The position numbers and the translations under genes are program-made. This document shows, piece by piece, positions 51,290 through 60,585 of a stretch of 64,000 nt of DNA (position 1 is the first letter of the stretch; the number at the start of each line of letters is the position of its first letter). This DNA comes from Rubrivirga marina (GTDB lineage Bacteria; Bacteroidota; Rhodothermia; Rhodothermales; Rubricoccaceae): NCBI RefSeq assembly GCF_002283365.1, contig NZ_MQWD01000001.1, positions 3,697,955 to 3,761,954 on the forward strand, in the 5' to 3' direction. The notes beneath the pieces were generated by a model. That model saw nothing but the letters and a program-made list of their open reading frames with translations. It did no database searches and was not told the origin of the DNA.

Positions 51290-51670
51290 TTACTTCGGCG
51301 GATACACCTTGACCGACTCGTAGCGCCGGAGTTGGACCGAGCCCGGCTTCGCCCCTCGAGGCTTCGTCACGTCGCACGCGCGGCACACGTGGACGTCGAC
51401 CTTCCCGCTGGCGTTCTTCGCCTTCGAGTTCTGGACGGCCAGCTCGGCCGCGCGCTTGACGATGTGGCGCGGGACCTCTTCTCCCTCGGGCGTCCGGACC
51501 ACGACGTGGCTGCCGGGCGTGCCGCCGCCGACGTGGAGCCAGACGTCGTTCGGCCGGGCCACCTTGAACGTGAGCTTGTCGTTGTCCTTCGCGCTCTGTC
51601 CGACGAGCACCTCGTAGCCCTCGACGTCGTGCGTGTCGTAGTCGGCGGGGGCGGACGATTTGCGGGGCAT
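51290..51670 (-). CDS. Stand-alone NFACT-R domain protein
   Basis: A 126-residue protein formed almost only of the NFACT-R (DUF814) domain: YDTHDVEGYEVLVGQSAKDN, DKLTFKVARPNDVWLHVGGG, TPGSHVVVRTPEGEEVPRHI and the C-terminal KNASGKVDVHVCRACDVTKP. In full-length RqcH/NEMF proteins this domain binds stalled 50S subunits and tRNA. A single-domain version, without the N-terminal part, is found in many bacteria and may act in RNA binding or ribosome rescue. Start at 51670 omits nine residues of an alternative Met. It is divergent from tsaC across 38 bases. Confidence 0.85.
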   Translation of the reverse strand: MPRKSSAPADYDTHDVEGYEVLVGQSAKDNDKLTFKVARPNDVWLHVGGGTPGSHVVVRTPEGEEVPRHIVKRAAELAVQNSKAKNASGKVDVHVCRACDVTKPRGAKPGSVQLRRYESVKVYPPK

Positions 51671-51708
51671 GACGGTGGGATCTTGCGTGTGCCCCAACCT
51701 AGCGCCCG

Positions 51709-52644
51709 GTGCGCACGCGCCTCTTCCAAGATCCTGTCGACGCCGCCGCCGTCCTCCGCGACGGCGGCCTCTGCGCGATCCCCACGGAGACGGTCTACGG
51801 ACTCGCCGCCCGCGCCGACGAGGCGTCCGCCGTGGCGCGCGTGTTCGAGGCGAAGGGACGGCCGAGCGACAACCCCCTCATCGTCCACCTCGGCGACGCC
51901 GCCGAGGCGGACGTGATCGCGCACGTCACCGAGGTCGGCCGCGCCTTGCTCGACGCGTTCGCGCCCGGGCCGCTGACGGTCGTGCTGCCGGCGAGACTGG
52001 GGCTCCCTCCTGCCGTCACTGCCGGGCTCGACACGGTCGCGATCCGCGTGCCCGCGGCGCCCCTCGCGCTCGCCGTGCTCGGGAAGACCGGCCCGCTCGT
52101 GGCACCTTCGGCCAACCGGAGCGGCCGCCCCAGCCCGACGACGTGGGAGGCCGTCATCGACGACCTCGACGGCCGGATCGGCGCCGTCCTCCAGGGCCCG
52201 CCGACGGACGTCGGGATCGAGTCGACCGTGGTCGACGCGACCGGCGACACGCCGCTGATCCTCCGCCCCGGCGCCGTCACGCTCGACGCGCTCCGCGCCC
52301 TCGTCCCCAACGCCCGCGCAGTCGATCCCGGCGCTGAGGCCGCCCGGCGCTCGCCCGGCACGCGGCACCGCCACTACGCCCCCCGCGCCCGCGTCCGCCT
52401 CGTCCACTCCGTCGACCAGGCCGAGCCGGCGCCCGAGGCGGCCTGGATCGGAGTCTCGGAGCCGCCGCCCGGCTACGCACAGGTGACCGCCTGCGCCGAC
52501 GCCGCCGACTACGCGCGCCGCCTCTTCGACGCCTTCCGCCGGGCCGACGCCGCCGGCCTCGGCCGGATCGACGCCGAGGTCGTCCCGGAGGTCGGGATCG
52601 GCGTGGCGCTCCTGGACCGCCTCCGCCGCGCCGCCGCCGGCTAG
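51709..52644 (+). CDS. L-threonylcarbamoyladenylate synthase (YwlC/Sua5-like)
   Basis: Makes threonylcarbamoyl-AMP for t6A37 in tRNAs decoding ANN codons. A 311-residue protein: the YrdC domain with CAIPTETVYGLAARADEASA, KGRPSDNPLIVHL, PGPLTVVLPARL, VAIRVPAAPLAL, and VAPSANRSGRPSPT, then a Sua5 C-terminal domain (SPGTRHRHYAPRARVRL and onward). So it is the long Sua5/YwlC type rather than short TsaC. GTG start. Its stop shares CTAG with the convergent membrane-protein gene. Confidence 0.93.
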   Translation: MRTRLFQDPVDAAAVLRDGGLCAIPTETVYGLAARADEASAVARVFEAKGRPSDNPLIVHLGDAAEADVIAHVTEVGRALLDAFAPGPLTVVLPARLGLPPAVTAGLDTVAIRVPAAPLALAVLGKTGPLVAPSANRSGRPSPTTWEAVIDDLDGRIGAVLQGPPTDVGIESTVVDATGDTPLILRPGAVTLDALRALVPNARAVDPGAEAARRSPGTRHRHYAPRARVRLVHSVDQAEPAPEAAWIGVSEPPPGYAQVTACADAADYARRLFDAFRRADAAGLGRIDAEVVPEVGIGVALLDRLRRAAAG

Positions 52645-53090
52645 CCGCCCACCACGCCGCGGCCGAGGTACATCAAGATGAACAGGACGATCCAGAGGAG
52701 GTTGCCGATCCCGAGCCCCGCCGCGAGACGCTTCCGCCCGGACTCCGCCTCCGGCGTGCCCGCCCCGGCGACCAGCTTGTTCCACCCGGTCCGGATGAGG
52801 AAGAGCTGCACGAGCACGAGGAGCAGGCCGAGCGTCAGCGCCGTGTGGTAGGCCCAATGGTTGTACTGGATCTCGAAGCCGAGTTGGCGGCCCAAGACCC
52901 AGTTCGCGACGGCGAACACGTAGAACAGCACGATCGACCCGTTCATGGAGGCGATCACCCTCCCGCCCTCCGCCGCGCCGGGCCGCATCGCGCTCCGCGC
53001 CAGCGACGGCACCGCGGCGGCCATGCCGAACCACGCCGCAGCGAACAGGACGTGGAGGGCGATGGCGACGGTGTGGACGAGTGGGAGCAT
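52641..53090 (-). CDS. Four-span membrane protein
   Basis: A 149-residue integral membrane protein with hydrophobic segments at about 5-30, 52-70, 80-103 and 125-145. Motifs include LPLVHTVAIALHVLFAAAWF with His residues on the membrane face, and YNHWAYHTALTLGLLLVLV. This resembles small bis-His membrane proteins of the CopD/DUF2269 sort, but is not diagnostic. A possible heme role is inferred from the spaced His. Convergent CTAG overlap with the YwlC gene. Confidence 0.72.
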   Translation of the reverse strand: MLPLVHTVAIALHVLFAAAWFGMAAAVPSLARSAMRPGAAEGGRVIASMNGSIVLFYVFAVANWVLGRQLGFEIQYNHWAYHTALTLGLLLVLVQLFLIRTGWNKLVAGAGTPEAESGRKRLAAGLGIGNLLWIVLFILMYLGRGVVGG

Positions 53091-53116
53091 GATCCAGGAG
53101 AAGGGCGGGCTCGAAG

Positions 53117-53500
53117 CTACGGGCCGTCTGAGACGCCCACGACGGCATCCAGTTCGACTTCCACGAGGAGTTCGGGCGCGATGAGCGCCGAGACCTCCAC
53201 CATCGTCGCCGCCGGCGGGTGGGCCCCGAACGCCTCGGCATGGGCGCGCCCCACCGCGTCCGCCTCGGCGATGTCGACGACAAACATCCGCGTCCGGATC
53301 ACGTCCTCGGGCCGCCCGCCGAGCTCTGCCAGCGCGCCGAGCGCCGTCGCGAACGCCGCGCGCGCCTGGGCATACGCGTCCGGCCCAGGCGCCGTCGTCC
53401 CGGCTACCGCCACGACGTCGCCGATCCGCACCGCCCGGCGGTAGCCGTAGCGGCCCTCCCACTCGGCCCCGCTCGTGACCGATCGGCGGCGCGCGCTCAC
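53117..53500 (-). CDS. RidA-family (YjgF/UK114) deaminase-like protein
   Basis: A 127-residue RidA-fold protein: RRAVRIGDVVAVAGTTAPGP, QARAAFATALGALAELGGRP, EDVIRTRMFVVDIAEADAVG (Arg in the RTRMFV loop binds the carboxylate) and AAATMVEVSALIAPELLVEV. It hydrolyses reactive enamine/imine intermediates from PLP enzymes. GTG start overlaps the PAP2 stop (GTGA), so the genes are coupled. Active-site residues look intact, so hydrolase activity is likely. Confidence 0.88.
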   Translation of the reverse strand: MSARRRSVTSGAEWEGRYGYRRAVRIGDVVAVAGTTAPGPDAYAQARAAFATALGALAELGGRPEDVIRTRMFVVDIAEADAVGRAHAEAFGAHPPAATMVEVSALIAPELLVEVELDAVVGVSDGP

Positions 53501-54171
53501 AGCGGGACCACGACCTGAACGGGCATCGCGGCGACCTCCTCGTCCCCGAACACGTCCGGCATCAAGAAGTGGACGGCGGCGCCCGACGCGATGCCGATCG
53601 CGGCGCCGACGGCCACGTCGCTCGGGTAGTGGACGCCGTGCCACACGCGCGTCACGCCCATCGCCCCCGCCCACACCGCCGCCGGGGCGATCACGTACCA
53701 CTCGGGGTAGCTCAGGCTCACCGACGTCGCGATGACGAACGCCGACGACGTGTGGCCTGACGGGAACGAGTGCGGGTCGAAGATCTCGTCGCCCTGATGC
53801 CCGCGGTCCCGGGCCGCCACCCCGTCGACGGAGACGTACGGGCGGGGCCGCTGGATGAGGTTCTTGAGCGCGAACGTGACGCCGAAGTTGAGCCCCTGCG
53901 CGGCCGTCAGCCGGAGGGCCGGGTCGAGGTCGGACCCGGTCAGCGCGGAGCCCGCCCAGAGCGCGGGCGCGGCCCCGAAGTAGATCGGGTACGCCGACGC
54001 GTTGACGACGCGCATCGGGACGGCCACGAGCGGGCGGTCGTCGTCGTACACCGCCCGGAGGAGGAGGACCTCGAACGGCTCCGTCTTGGGCGGGAGGTTC
54101 GTGGTGTCGACCGGCACCTCCTGCGCGGACGCGGTGGCGGAGAGGGCGACGAGCAGAACGATCAGGCGCAT
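53497..54171 (-). CDS. Exported PAP2-superfamily phosphatase
   Basis: A 224-residue membrane or exported phosphatase (signal MRLIVLLVALSATASAQ). Catalytic set: KNLIQRPRP (motif 1), FDPHSFPSGHTSSAFVIATS (motif 2 with His), and VTRVWHGVHYPSDVAVGAA (motif 3, acid His and Asp). It dephosphorylates lipid phosphates such as undecaprenyl-PP or phosphatidate at the outer face of the membrane. Coupled to RidA by GTGA, divergent gap to recA's 3' end contains the palindromic element. Confidence 0.9.
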   Translation of the reverse strand: MRLIVLLVALSATASAQEVPVDTTNLPPKTEPFEVLLLRAVYDDDRPLVAVPMRVVNASAYPIYFGAAPALWAGSALTGSDLDPALRLTAAQGLNFGVTFALKNLIQRPRPYVSVDGVAARDRGHQGDEIFDPHSFPSGHTSSAFVIATSVSLSYPEWYVIAPAAVWAGAMGVTRVWHGVHYPSDVAVGAAIGIASGAAVHFLMPDVFGDEEVAAMPVQVVVPL

Positions 54172-54255
54172 GGCCCGAAGCTACCCGCGCTCTCGACCAG
54201 GCTCCCCCTGTACGACAGCGCCGCCCGAGCCGGAGCCCGAGCGGCGCAGGGTCGT

Positions 54256-54275
54256 CCGCCTCGGTGCCGAGGCGG
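54256..54275. repeat. 20-bp palindromic element, copy 7
   Basis: CCGCCTCGGTGCCGAGGCGG, 13 bases after the recA stop on the minus strand and followed on the plus side by GCGGAGTC. Confidence 0.85.
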
Positions 54276-54288
54276 GCGGAGTCCGAGG

Positions 54289-55365
54289 CTAGGCGTCGAC
54301 CAACTCGTCCTCGTCGACGTCCTCGTCGGACGAGGACGCGACGGACGGGACCATGCCGAGGGCCTCCTTGACGGCGAGCTTGACCTCCTCTCGCTTGTCG
54401 GGGTTCTGGCGCAGCCACTCCTTCGTGGCGTCGCGGCCCTGCCCGACGGTGTCGTCGCCGTAGGAGTACCAGGAGCCCGACTTCGAGATGATGTCGTGCT
54501 CGAGCCCGAGGTCGATGAGCTCGCCGAGCGACGAGACGCCCTCGCCGTAGATGATGTCGAACTCGGCCTGGCGGAACGGCGGGGCCACCTTGTTCTTCAC
54601 GATCTTGACGCGGGTCCGGTTGCCCGTGACCTCCTGGCCGTCCTTGATCGCGCCGATCCGCCGGATGTCCATGCGGACCGACGAGTAGAACTTGAGCGCG
54701 CGGCCGCCCGAGGTCGTCTCCGGCGAGCCGAACATGACGCCGATCTTCATCCGGATCTGGTTGATGAAGATGAGGATCGTCTTCGTCCGGTTGATGGTGC
54801 CCGTCAGCTTCCGGAGGGCCTGGCTCATGAGGCGGGCCTGGATGCCGACGTGGCTCGCCCCCATCTCGCCCTCGATCTCGGCCTTCGGCACGAGCGCGGC
54901 GACGGAGTCGACGACGACGACGTCGAGCGCGCCGGACCGGACGAGCATGTCGCAGATCTCGAGGGCCTGCTCCCCGGTGTCGGGCTGGGAGATGAGGAGC
55001 TCGTCCGTGTCGACGCCCAGCTTCTCGGCGTAGGTCGGGTCGAAGGCGTGCTCGGCGTCGATGAACGCGCACGTCCCGCCCATCTTCTGGGCCTCGGCGA
55101 TGATCTGAGTGGCGAGCGTCGTCTTGCCCGACGACTCGGGGCCGTAGATCTCGATGATCCGGCCGCGCGGGACGCCGCCGATGCCGAGGGCGTGGTCGAG
55201 CGTGAGGCTCCCGGTGGACACGGCGTCGATGGAGACCGGCGGGGCGTCGCCCATCTTCATGATGGCGCCCTTGCCGAACTGCTTGTCGATCTGCTTCATC
55301 GCCAGATCGAGCGCCTTCGACTTCGCGGCGGAGTCTACGGGGACGGTTGCGGGGGATTTCGCCAT
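54289..55365 (-). CDS. recA: Recombinase A
   Basis: Strand exchange protein and SOS co-protease. A 358-residue protein with all RecA marks: [21 protein letters not shown]-terminal helix, Walker [34 protein letters not shown], Walker [16 protein letters not shown], ATPase loop [33 protein letters not shown], and the acidic tail [14 protein letters not shown]. Start at ATG 55365 removes an unconserved leader. Highly conserved and complete. A palindrome TCGTGACACGA lies 74-84 bases upstream. Confidence 0.97.
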   Translation of the reverse strand: MAKSPATVPVDSAAKSKALDLAMKQIDKQFGKGAIMKMGDAPPVSIDAVSTGSLTLDHALGIGGVPRGRIIEIYGPESSGKTTLATQIIAEAQKMGGTCAFIDAEHAFDPTYAEKLGVDTDELLISQPDTGEQALEICDMLVRSGALDVVVVDSVAALVPKAEIEGEMGASHVGIQARLMSQALRKLTGTINRTKTILIFINQIRMKIGVMFGSPETTSGGRALKFYSSVRMDIRRIGAIKDGQEVTGNRTRVKIVKNKVAPPFRQAEFDIIYGEGVSSLGELIDLGLEHDIISKSGSWYSYGDDTVGQGRDATKEWLRQNPDKREEVKLAVKEALGMVPSVASSSDEDVDEDELVDA

Positions 55366-55438
55366 GAGGGCAGGGGCTCCGAAGAGCGGCTTTGAATGGG
55401 TGGAGGGCCGAGCGTGTGGCCCCTCAGGCACAATGGGA

Positions 55439-55449
55439 TCGTGACACGA
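55439..55449. promoter_or_regulatory. Possible operator upstream of recA
   Basis: TCGTGACACGA, an 11-bp dyad upstream of the recA start on the minus strand. Not a known LexA box; it may be chance in a GC-rich genome. Confidence 0.3.
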
Positions 55450-55579
55450 TAGCCGCCCCGGGGTGACAGCGCCGCGTCACGGCCTCCCGGCGTCTAGACT
55501 GCCGTGGAGAAGGGACGTAACCCGCGCCCTCCGGAAAAGTTGGGCGCCCGGAGGGGCGCAGCGCGAATCGTGCGGGCCC

Positions 55580-56839
55580 CTACGCCGGCCGCCGCAGGAG
55601 CTGGCGCCGGACGAGGTCGAGCGCGGCCGTCGTCGAGAGCGCGACGTTGACGGCCCGGTCGGTCGTGAACTGGAGGCGGACGGCCCGTTGCGTGTCGCCG
55701 TCGTCGTAGGCCAGCCAGACCGTCCCGACAGGCTTGTCGGGCGTCCCGCCGGTGGGCCCGGCGATGCCGGTCGTGGCGAGCCCGACGTCGGCGCCGAGGC
55801 GGGCGCGGGCGCCGGCCGCCATCGCCAGCGCGACGGCCTCGCTCACGGCCCCCTCCGCCTCGATGGTCGCGGGCGCCACGTCGAGCAGGTCGGCTTTGGT
55901 CTCGTTGCTGTAGGCCACGACGCTCCCACAGAACACGGAGCTGGCGCCGGAGACCGACGTGACCCGGGCCGAGATGGCCCCGCCGGTGCAGCTCTCGGCG
56001 ACGGCCATCCGCAGGCCGCGTTCGCGCAGCATGTCGTTCACGACGGCCTCCAGCGTCGCCGTCCCCTCACCGAAGACGAGCGTTCCGAGGACGCCCCGGA
56101 TGGCGTCGGTCGCCGCGTCGAGGTCGCGCCGCGCGGCCTCCCGGTCGACGCCGCGGGCAGTCACGCGGAGGCGGACCTCGCCGAGGCTCGGGAGGTAGGC
56201 AAGCGTCAGTCCGTCCGGAAGACCATCGGCCTGCTCGGCGATCAGGGCCGAGATGTCGCTCTCGCCCTTCCCCGCCGTCAGCAACGTCCGGGAGAGGACG
56301 ACGCCGTCCTGGCGCTCGACGAGCCGGGGGAGCACGAAGCTCTCCAGGATCGCGCGCATCTCGTGCGGAACGCCCGGCACCACGACCACCACTTGGCTCC
56401 GTCCGTCGACCTCGCGCTCGCCCCAGAGGCCCGGCGCGCTGCCCTTCGGGTTGACGAGCGCCTCGAAGCCGACGGGCGCCTCGGCCATGACGCGTCCGAT
56501 CTCCGGCATCGTCCGTCCGCGGGCCTCGTAGCGCGCCCGGATCCGCTCGAACAGCTCGTCGCGGAACTCGAGCGGCCGGTCGAACGCCTGGGCCACGGCC
56601 GCCCGCGTCACGTCGTCGTGCGTCGGCCCGAGGCCGCCGGTGACGACGACGAGCGCCGCGCCGTCGGCGGTCGCCCGCTCGATCGCCCCGGCGATGACCC
56701 CGACCTCGTCGCCGACCGTCTCGCTCCGCCGGAGGTCCACGCCGACCTCGGCGAGCCGCTCGCCCAGCCAGGCGGCGTTCGTGTTGACGATCTGCCCCAG
56801 CAGGATCTCGTCGCCGACGGTAAGGAGGTGGCCGGTCAT
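55580..56839 (-). CDS. cinA: CinA: competence/damage-inducible nucleotide amidohydrolase
   Basis: A 419-residue two-domain protein. The N-terminal MoaB/MogA-like domain (MTGHLLTVGDEILLGQIVNT, LVVVTGGLGPTHDDVTRAAV, VVPGVPHEMRAIL) is an ADP-ribose pyrophosphatase in characterised CinA. The C-terminal PncC domain (LRMAVAESCTGGAISARVTS, with Ser/Lys type residues, VVAYSNETKADLLDVAPATI, LATTGIAGPTGGTPDKPVGT) deamidates nicotinamide mononucleotide for NAD recycling. Downstream is recA, a traditional companion, though the intervening 214 bases leave separate promoters possible. Confidence 0.94.
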   Translation of the reverse strand: MTGHLLTVGDEILLGQIVNTNAAWLGERLAEVGVDLRRSETVGDEVGVIAGAIERATADGAALVVVTGGLGPTHDDVTRAAVAQAFDRPLEFRDELFERIRARYEARGRTMPEIGRVMAEAPVGFEALVNPKGSAPGLWGEREVDGRSQVVVVVPGVPHEMRAILESFVLPRLVERQDGVVLSRTLLTAGKGESDISALIAEQADGLPDGLTLAYLPSLGEVRLRVTARGVDREAARRDLDAATDAIRGVLGTLVFGEGTATLEAVVNDMLRERGLRMAVAESCTGGAISARVTSVSGASSVFCGSVVAYSNETKADLLDVAPATIEAEGAVSEAVALAMAAGARARLGADVGLATTGIAGPTGGTPDKPVGTVWLAYDDGDTQRAVRLQFTTDRAVNVALSTTAALDLVRRQLLRRPA

Positions 56840-56930
56840 CGAGGGAGGGTTGATGCATGAGGGGTGGTGAGCACGTCGATCCGTGCGGTGGGGTTCGACG
56901 ACGCCCCCCTGCCCACCGGTCTTCGATCCG

Positions 56931-57575
56931 TCACCCCTCCCCTCTCCTCCGCTCGCTCCACCCCGTCGGGTCGGCACGCCAGTCGTGGAGGGCCGTGAGG
57001 GCGCCGTCCGCGAGCGCGCCGGACTGGCGGGCCGCGTCGGCGAGTGACGTGAAGTCGGTGAGCGTGACGAGCGGAACTCCAGCCTCAGCAAACGCCCGCT
57101 CCGCCTCCGGGAAGCCGTAGGTGAACACAGCCAGGACGGCGACGACCTCGGCCCCCGCCTCCCGAAGCGCCTCGGCCGCGCTCAGGACCGAGCCGCCCGT
57201 CGAGACCAGGTCCTCGACCAGCACCAGGCGCTGGCCGGCCTCGACCCGCCCCTCGATCCGGTTCTGCCGTCCGTGCCCCTTCGCCGCGCTGCGGACGTAG
57301 CTGAACGGGAGCCCGGCCCGGTCCGCGAGGAGGGCCCCGTGGGGGATGCCGGCCGTCGCCGTCGCCGAGACGGCATCGACCTCACCGGCCTCGGCGAGCG
57401 CCTGGAGGAAGGCGTCCGCGACGCGGCTCCGGACCTCCGGGTACGACAGAATCAGCCGGTTGTCGGTGTAGACGGGCGAGAGCCGGCCGCTGGCCCACGT
57501 GAACGGGTCGTCGGGGCGGAGGGAGACGGCCCCGATGCGGAGGAGGTCGCGGGCGATCTCGGCGGCGGTCGTCAC
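56931..57575 (-). CDS. pyrE: Orotate phosphoribosyltransferase
   Basis: Fifth step of pyrimidine synthesis: orotate plus PRPP to OMP. A 214-residue protein: FTWASGRLSPVYTDNRLILS, LLADRAGLPFSYVRSAAKGH, GRQNRIEGRVEAGQRLVLVE, and the PRPP-binding motif VLVEDLVSTGGSVLSAAEAL. It starts with GTG overlapping the pgsA stop by GTGA, so its translation is coupled to a phospholipid gene. With pyrC 56 kb away it shares a pathway but not an operon. Confidence 0.94.
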   Translation of the reverse strand: MTTAAEIARDLLRIGAVSLRPDDPFTWASGRLSPVYTDNRLILSYPEVRSRVADAFLQALAEAGEVDAVSATATAGIPHGALLADRAGLPFSYVRSAAKGHGRQNRIEGRVEAGQRLVLVEDLVSTGGSVLSAAEALREAGAEVVAVLAVFTYGFPEAERAFAEAGVPLVTLTDFTSLADAARQSGALADGALTALHDWRADPTGWSERRRGEG

Positions 57576-58195
57576 GGGGCGGGCGCGGGCGGGCGGCGGA
57601 AGTAGAGGAAGCCGGTGTAGACGGTCACGGCCGCCGTCACGAGGAGGAATGCGAGCGCGGCCGGCGAGGCGAGCGCGGCGTAGAGGAACCGGCCGAGGTG
57701 GCCGAGGAATCCGCCCAGCTGGCGGGCGTGCGATCCGGCGAGGAACACGAATGCCGTGATGAGGAACGTGAGCTGCCACGCCGTCTTCCACTTGGCCGCG
57801 GTCGAGGTCCGGAGCGGCCGGCCCTGGCGCTCGCGGATCGAGCGGAGAGCGGTCACGGCGAAGTCCCGGGCGGCGATCGCGCCGATCGCGAGCCACGGCA
57901 GCCACGCCCCGGCCGGCCCCGTCAGCCCCTCCCCGATCGGCTGGAGGAACGGGATGAGGAAGAAGGCCCCGAGCACGAGGACCTTGTCGGCGAGTGGGTC
58001 GAGGAACTGGCCGAGGCGGGACGAGACGCCGTACTCCCGGGCGAGGCGGCCGTCGAGCCAGTCGGTGATCGCGGCCAGGATGAACAGGACGGCCCCGGCC
58101 AGCTGTCCCCAGAAGGTGCCGGTCCAGAGGAGGTACAGGCACACCGGGGCGACTACGATGCGGCCGACGGTGAGGGCGTTGGGGACGTGCTTCAT
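57572..58195 (-). CDS. pgsA: CDP-diacylglycerol-glycerol-3-phosphate phosphatidyltransferase
   Basis: Makes phosphatidylglycerol-phosphate from CDP-DAG and glycerol-3-P. A 207-residue membrane protein with the CDP-alcohol phosphotransferase motif TDWLDGRLAREYGVSSRLGQ then FLDPLADK (four conserved Asp, in D-x2-DG-x2-AR-x8-G-x3-D-x3-D order) and about five membrane spans. It opens MKHVPNALTVGRIVVAPVCL as in PgsA proteins. The gene is coupled to pyrE by GTGA and divergent from dnaK. Confidence 0.93.
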   Translation of the reverse strand: MKHVPNALTVGRIVVAPVCLYLLWTGTFWGQLAGAVLFILAAITDWLDGRLAREYGVSSRLGQFLDPLADKVLVLGAFFLIPFLQPIGEGLTGPAGAWLPWLAIGAIAARDFAVTALRSIRERQGRPLRTSTAAKWKTAWQLTFLITAFVFLAGSHARQLGGFLGHLGRFLYAALASPAALAFLLVTAAVTVYTGFLYFRRPPAPAP

Positions 58196-58299
58196 CGGGG
58201 AGGTGAGCGCCCGGCGTGGGGGGCACGCCAAGATACCCCGGGGCCGGGGCGCTTGAGGATCCGGCGAAGGGTCCTGCCATAACGGCAATCAGCCCCGCT

Positions 58300-58315
58300 T
58301 GGCACGCCCCTTGTC
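58300..58315 (+). promoter_or_regulatory. Possible sigma-54-type promoter upstream of dnaK
   Basis: TGGCACGCCCCTTGTC matches the TGGCACG-N4-TTGC consensus except for T in place of the -12 C. It is followed by a GC-rich dyad (58317-58372) before the dnaK start. It could be used for heat-shock control, but the -12 mismatch makes this tentative. Confidence 0.35.
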
Positions 58316-58457
58316 CGGATCCGGGTCGGCCGCGCGGCCCTGACCCGACGGCAGACGCCGCCGCCCGGATCCTCCTTCGAGACCCCGCGTAGCCACTCCC
58401 CAGTACTCCCGGCCCGAGAGCGGGCCCCTCAGACAGACACTCTTTTTACCTCCCCCA

Positions 58458-60419
58458 ATGGGCAAGATCATCGGCATCGACCTCGGCACGACGAACTCCG
58501 TCGTCGCCGTCATGGAAGGCAACGAGCCCGTCGTCGTCCCGAACGCCGAGGGCGGGCGGACGACGCCGTCCGTCGTCGCCTTCAAGAAGGACGGCGAGCG
58601 GCTCGTCGGCGCCCCGGCCAAGCGCCAGGCCATCACGAACCCTCAGAACACCATCTTCTCCGTCAAGCGGTTCATGGGCCGCAAGTACGACGAGGTCTCG
58701 GAGGAGATGAAGACCGTCCCGTACACCGTCACGAAGGGCGACGGCGGCGTCGCCCGGATCGAGGTCGAGGCCGGCGACGACCACAAGCTGTACACGCCGC
58801 AAGAGGTCTCGGCGATGGTCCTCGGCAAGCTCAAACAGACCGCCGAGGACTACCTCGGCGAGCGCGTGACCGAGGCCGTCATCACCGTCCCGGCCTACTT
58901 CAACGACGCCCAGCGGAAGGCGACCAAGGAGGCCGGCCAGATCGCGGGCCTCGAGGTCAAGCGGATCCTCAACGAGCCGACGGCGGCCGCGCTCGCCTAC
59001 GGGCTCGACAAGAAGGGCGAGGACGAGGTCATCGCCGTCTACGACCTCGGCGGCGGGACCTACGACATCTCGATCCTCGAGCTCGGCGACGGGGTCTTCG
59101 AGGTCAAGAGCACGAACGGCGACACGCACCTCGGCGGGGACGACTTCGACCAGCGCCTGATCGACTGGATCGCCGACGAGTTCCAGCGCGAGGAGGGCAT
59201 CGACCTCCGCAAGGACCCGATGGCGCTCCAGCGGCTCAAGGAGGCCGCTGAGAAGGCCAAGATCGAGCTCTCGTCCGCCTCGCAGACGACGATCAACCTC
59301 CCGTTCATCACGGCCACGCAGGACGGCCCGAAGCACCTCACGCTCGACCTCTCCCGCGCGAAGTTCGAGCAGCTGGTGGACGACCTCGTCCAGCGGACGA
59401 TCCCGCCGATGGAGAAGGCCCTCGCCGACGCCGGGCTGACGAAGGCCCAGGTCGACGAGGTCATCCTCGTCGGCGGCTCGTCGCGCATCCCGAAGATCCA
59501 GGAGGTCGTCAAGGAGTTCTTCGGCAAGGCGCCGAACAAGTCGGTGAACCCGGACGAGGTCGTCGCCGTCGGCGCGGCCATCCAGGGCGGCGTCCTCTCG
59601 GGCGACGTGACCGACGTCCTCCTCCTCGACGTCACGCCGCTGAACCTCGGCATCGAGACGCTCGGCGGCGTCATGACGTCGCTCATCCCGGCCAACACGA
59701 CGATCCCGACGCGGAAGTCGGAGACGTTCTCGACGGCGAGCGACAACCAGCCGTCGGTCGAGATCCACGTCCTCCAGGGCGACCGCTCGATGGCCGTCGA
59801 CAACCGGACGATCGGGCGCTTCCACCTCGACGGCATCCCGCCGGCCCCGCGCGGGCTCCCGCAGATCGAGGTCACGTTCGACATCGACGCCGACGGCATC
59901 CTCTCGGTGAGCGCCAAGGACAAGGCGACCGGGAAGGAGCAGTCGATCCGCATCGAGGCGTCCTCGGGGCTCAGCGAGCAGGAGATCGAGGCCATGCGCC
60001 GCGCCGCCCGCGAGCACGCCAACGAGGACCAGCAGCGGAAGGAGTCGATCGACAAGCTCAACCGGGCCGACAGCCTCATCTTCTCGACCGAGAAGAACCT
60101 CGCCGAGTACGGCGACAAGATCCCGGCCGAGAAGCGATCGCAGATCGAGGCCGGGTTGGAGCGGCTCAAGGAGGTCCACAAGGGCCAGAACCTCGACGAG
60201 CTCGACTCGGCGATGGAGCAGCTCAACACGGCGTGGAGCGCGGCCTCCGAGGACCTCTACCGGGCCCAGCAGGCCGAGGCCGAGGCCGGCGGCGCGCAGG
60301 CCGCCGCCGACGCCCAGGCGAACGGCGCCGCGGGCACCGGCGGCCCGGCCACGGGCGCCCCGGCGGCCGAGGAGGCCGACTTCGAGGTCGTCGACGACGG
60401 CGACACGAACCAGGCCTAG
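58458..60419 (+). CDS. dnaK: Hsp70 chaperone DnaK
   Basis: ATP-driven protein folding chaperone. A 653-residue protein: [75 protein letters not shown], then the peptide-binding domain from about 395 ([20 protein letters not shown]), a helical lid, a Gly/Ala-rich linker and a C-terminal [14 protein letters not shown] tail. All nucleotide- and peptide-site motifs are intact. The linker before the tail is Ala/Gly rich, as usual. Stands alone, followed by the palindromic element and a textbook terminator. Confidence 0.98.
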   Translation: MGKIIGIDLGTTNSVVAVMEGNEPVVVPNAEGGRTTPSVVAFKKDGERLVGAPAKRQAITNPQNTIFSVKRFMGRKYDEVSEEMKTVPYTVTKGDGGVARIEVEAGDDHKLYTPQEVSAMVLGKLKQTAEDYLGERVTEAVITVPAYFNDAQRKATKEAGQIAGLEVKRILNEPTAAALAYGLDKKGEDEVIAVYDLGGGTYDISILELGDGVFEVKSTNGDTHLGGDDFDQRLIDWIADEFQREEGIDLRKDPMALQRLKEAAEKAKIELSSASQTTINLPFITATQDGPKHLTLDLSRAKFEQLVDDLVQRTIPPMEKALADAGLTKAQVDEVILVGGSSRIPKIQEVVKEFFGKAPNKSVNPDEVVAVGAAIQGGVLSGDVTDVLLLDVTPLNLGIETLGGVMTSLIPANTTIPTRKSETFSTASDNQPSVEIHVLQGDRSMAVDNRTIGRFHLDGIPPAPRGLPQIEVTFDIDADGILSVSAKDKATGKEQSIRIEASSGLSEQEIEAMRRAAREHANEDQQRKESIDKLNRADSLIFSTEKNLAEYGDKIPAEKRSQIEAGLERLKEVHKGQNLDELDSAMEQLNTAWSAASEDLYRAQQAEAEAGGAQAAADAQANGAAGTGGPATGAPAAEEADFEVVDDGDTNQA

Positions 60420-60432
60420 CCCCTGACTCCGC

Positions 60433-60452
60433 CCGCCTCGACACCGAGGCGG
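60433..60452. repeat. 20-bp palindromic element, copy 8
   Basis: CCGCCTCGACACCGAGGCGG, one mismatch, 13 bases after the dnaK stop and 10 bases before a terminator stem. Confidence 0.85.
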
Positions 60453-60462
60453 GGAGACTGAG

Positions 60463-60496
60463 CGCCCCGGTGGCTTCGGCCGCCGGGGCGTTTTTT
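60463..60496 (+). terminator. Rho-independent terminator of dnaK
   Basis: CGCCCCGG (60463-60470) pairs with CCGGGGCG (60483-60490), inner GGC-TTCG-GCC, followed by TTTTTT. The clearest terminator in the window. Confidence 0.93.
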
Positions 60497-60585
60497 CGTG
60501 CGTGTGCCGGCCTCGGCGAGCGAGCGCACGAGGCCGGCCGGGGTGCCACGCGCTTGCGATCTTGGGGCTCCCCCTCCGCCACGGC

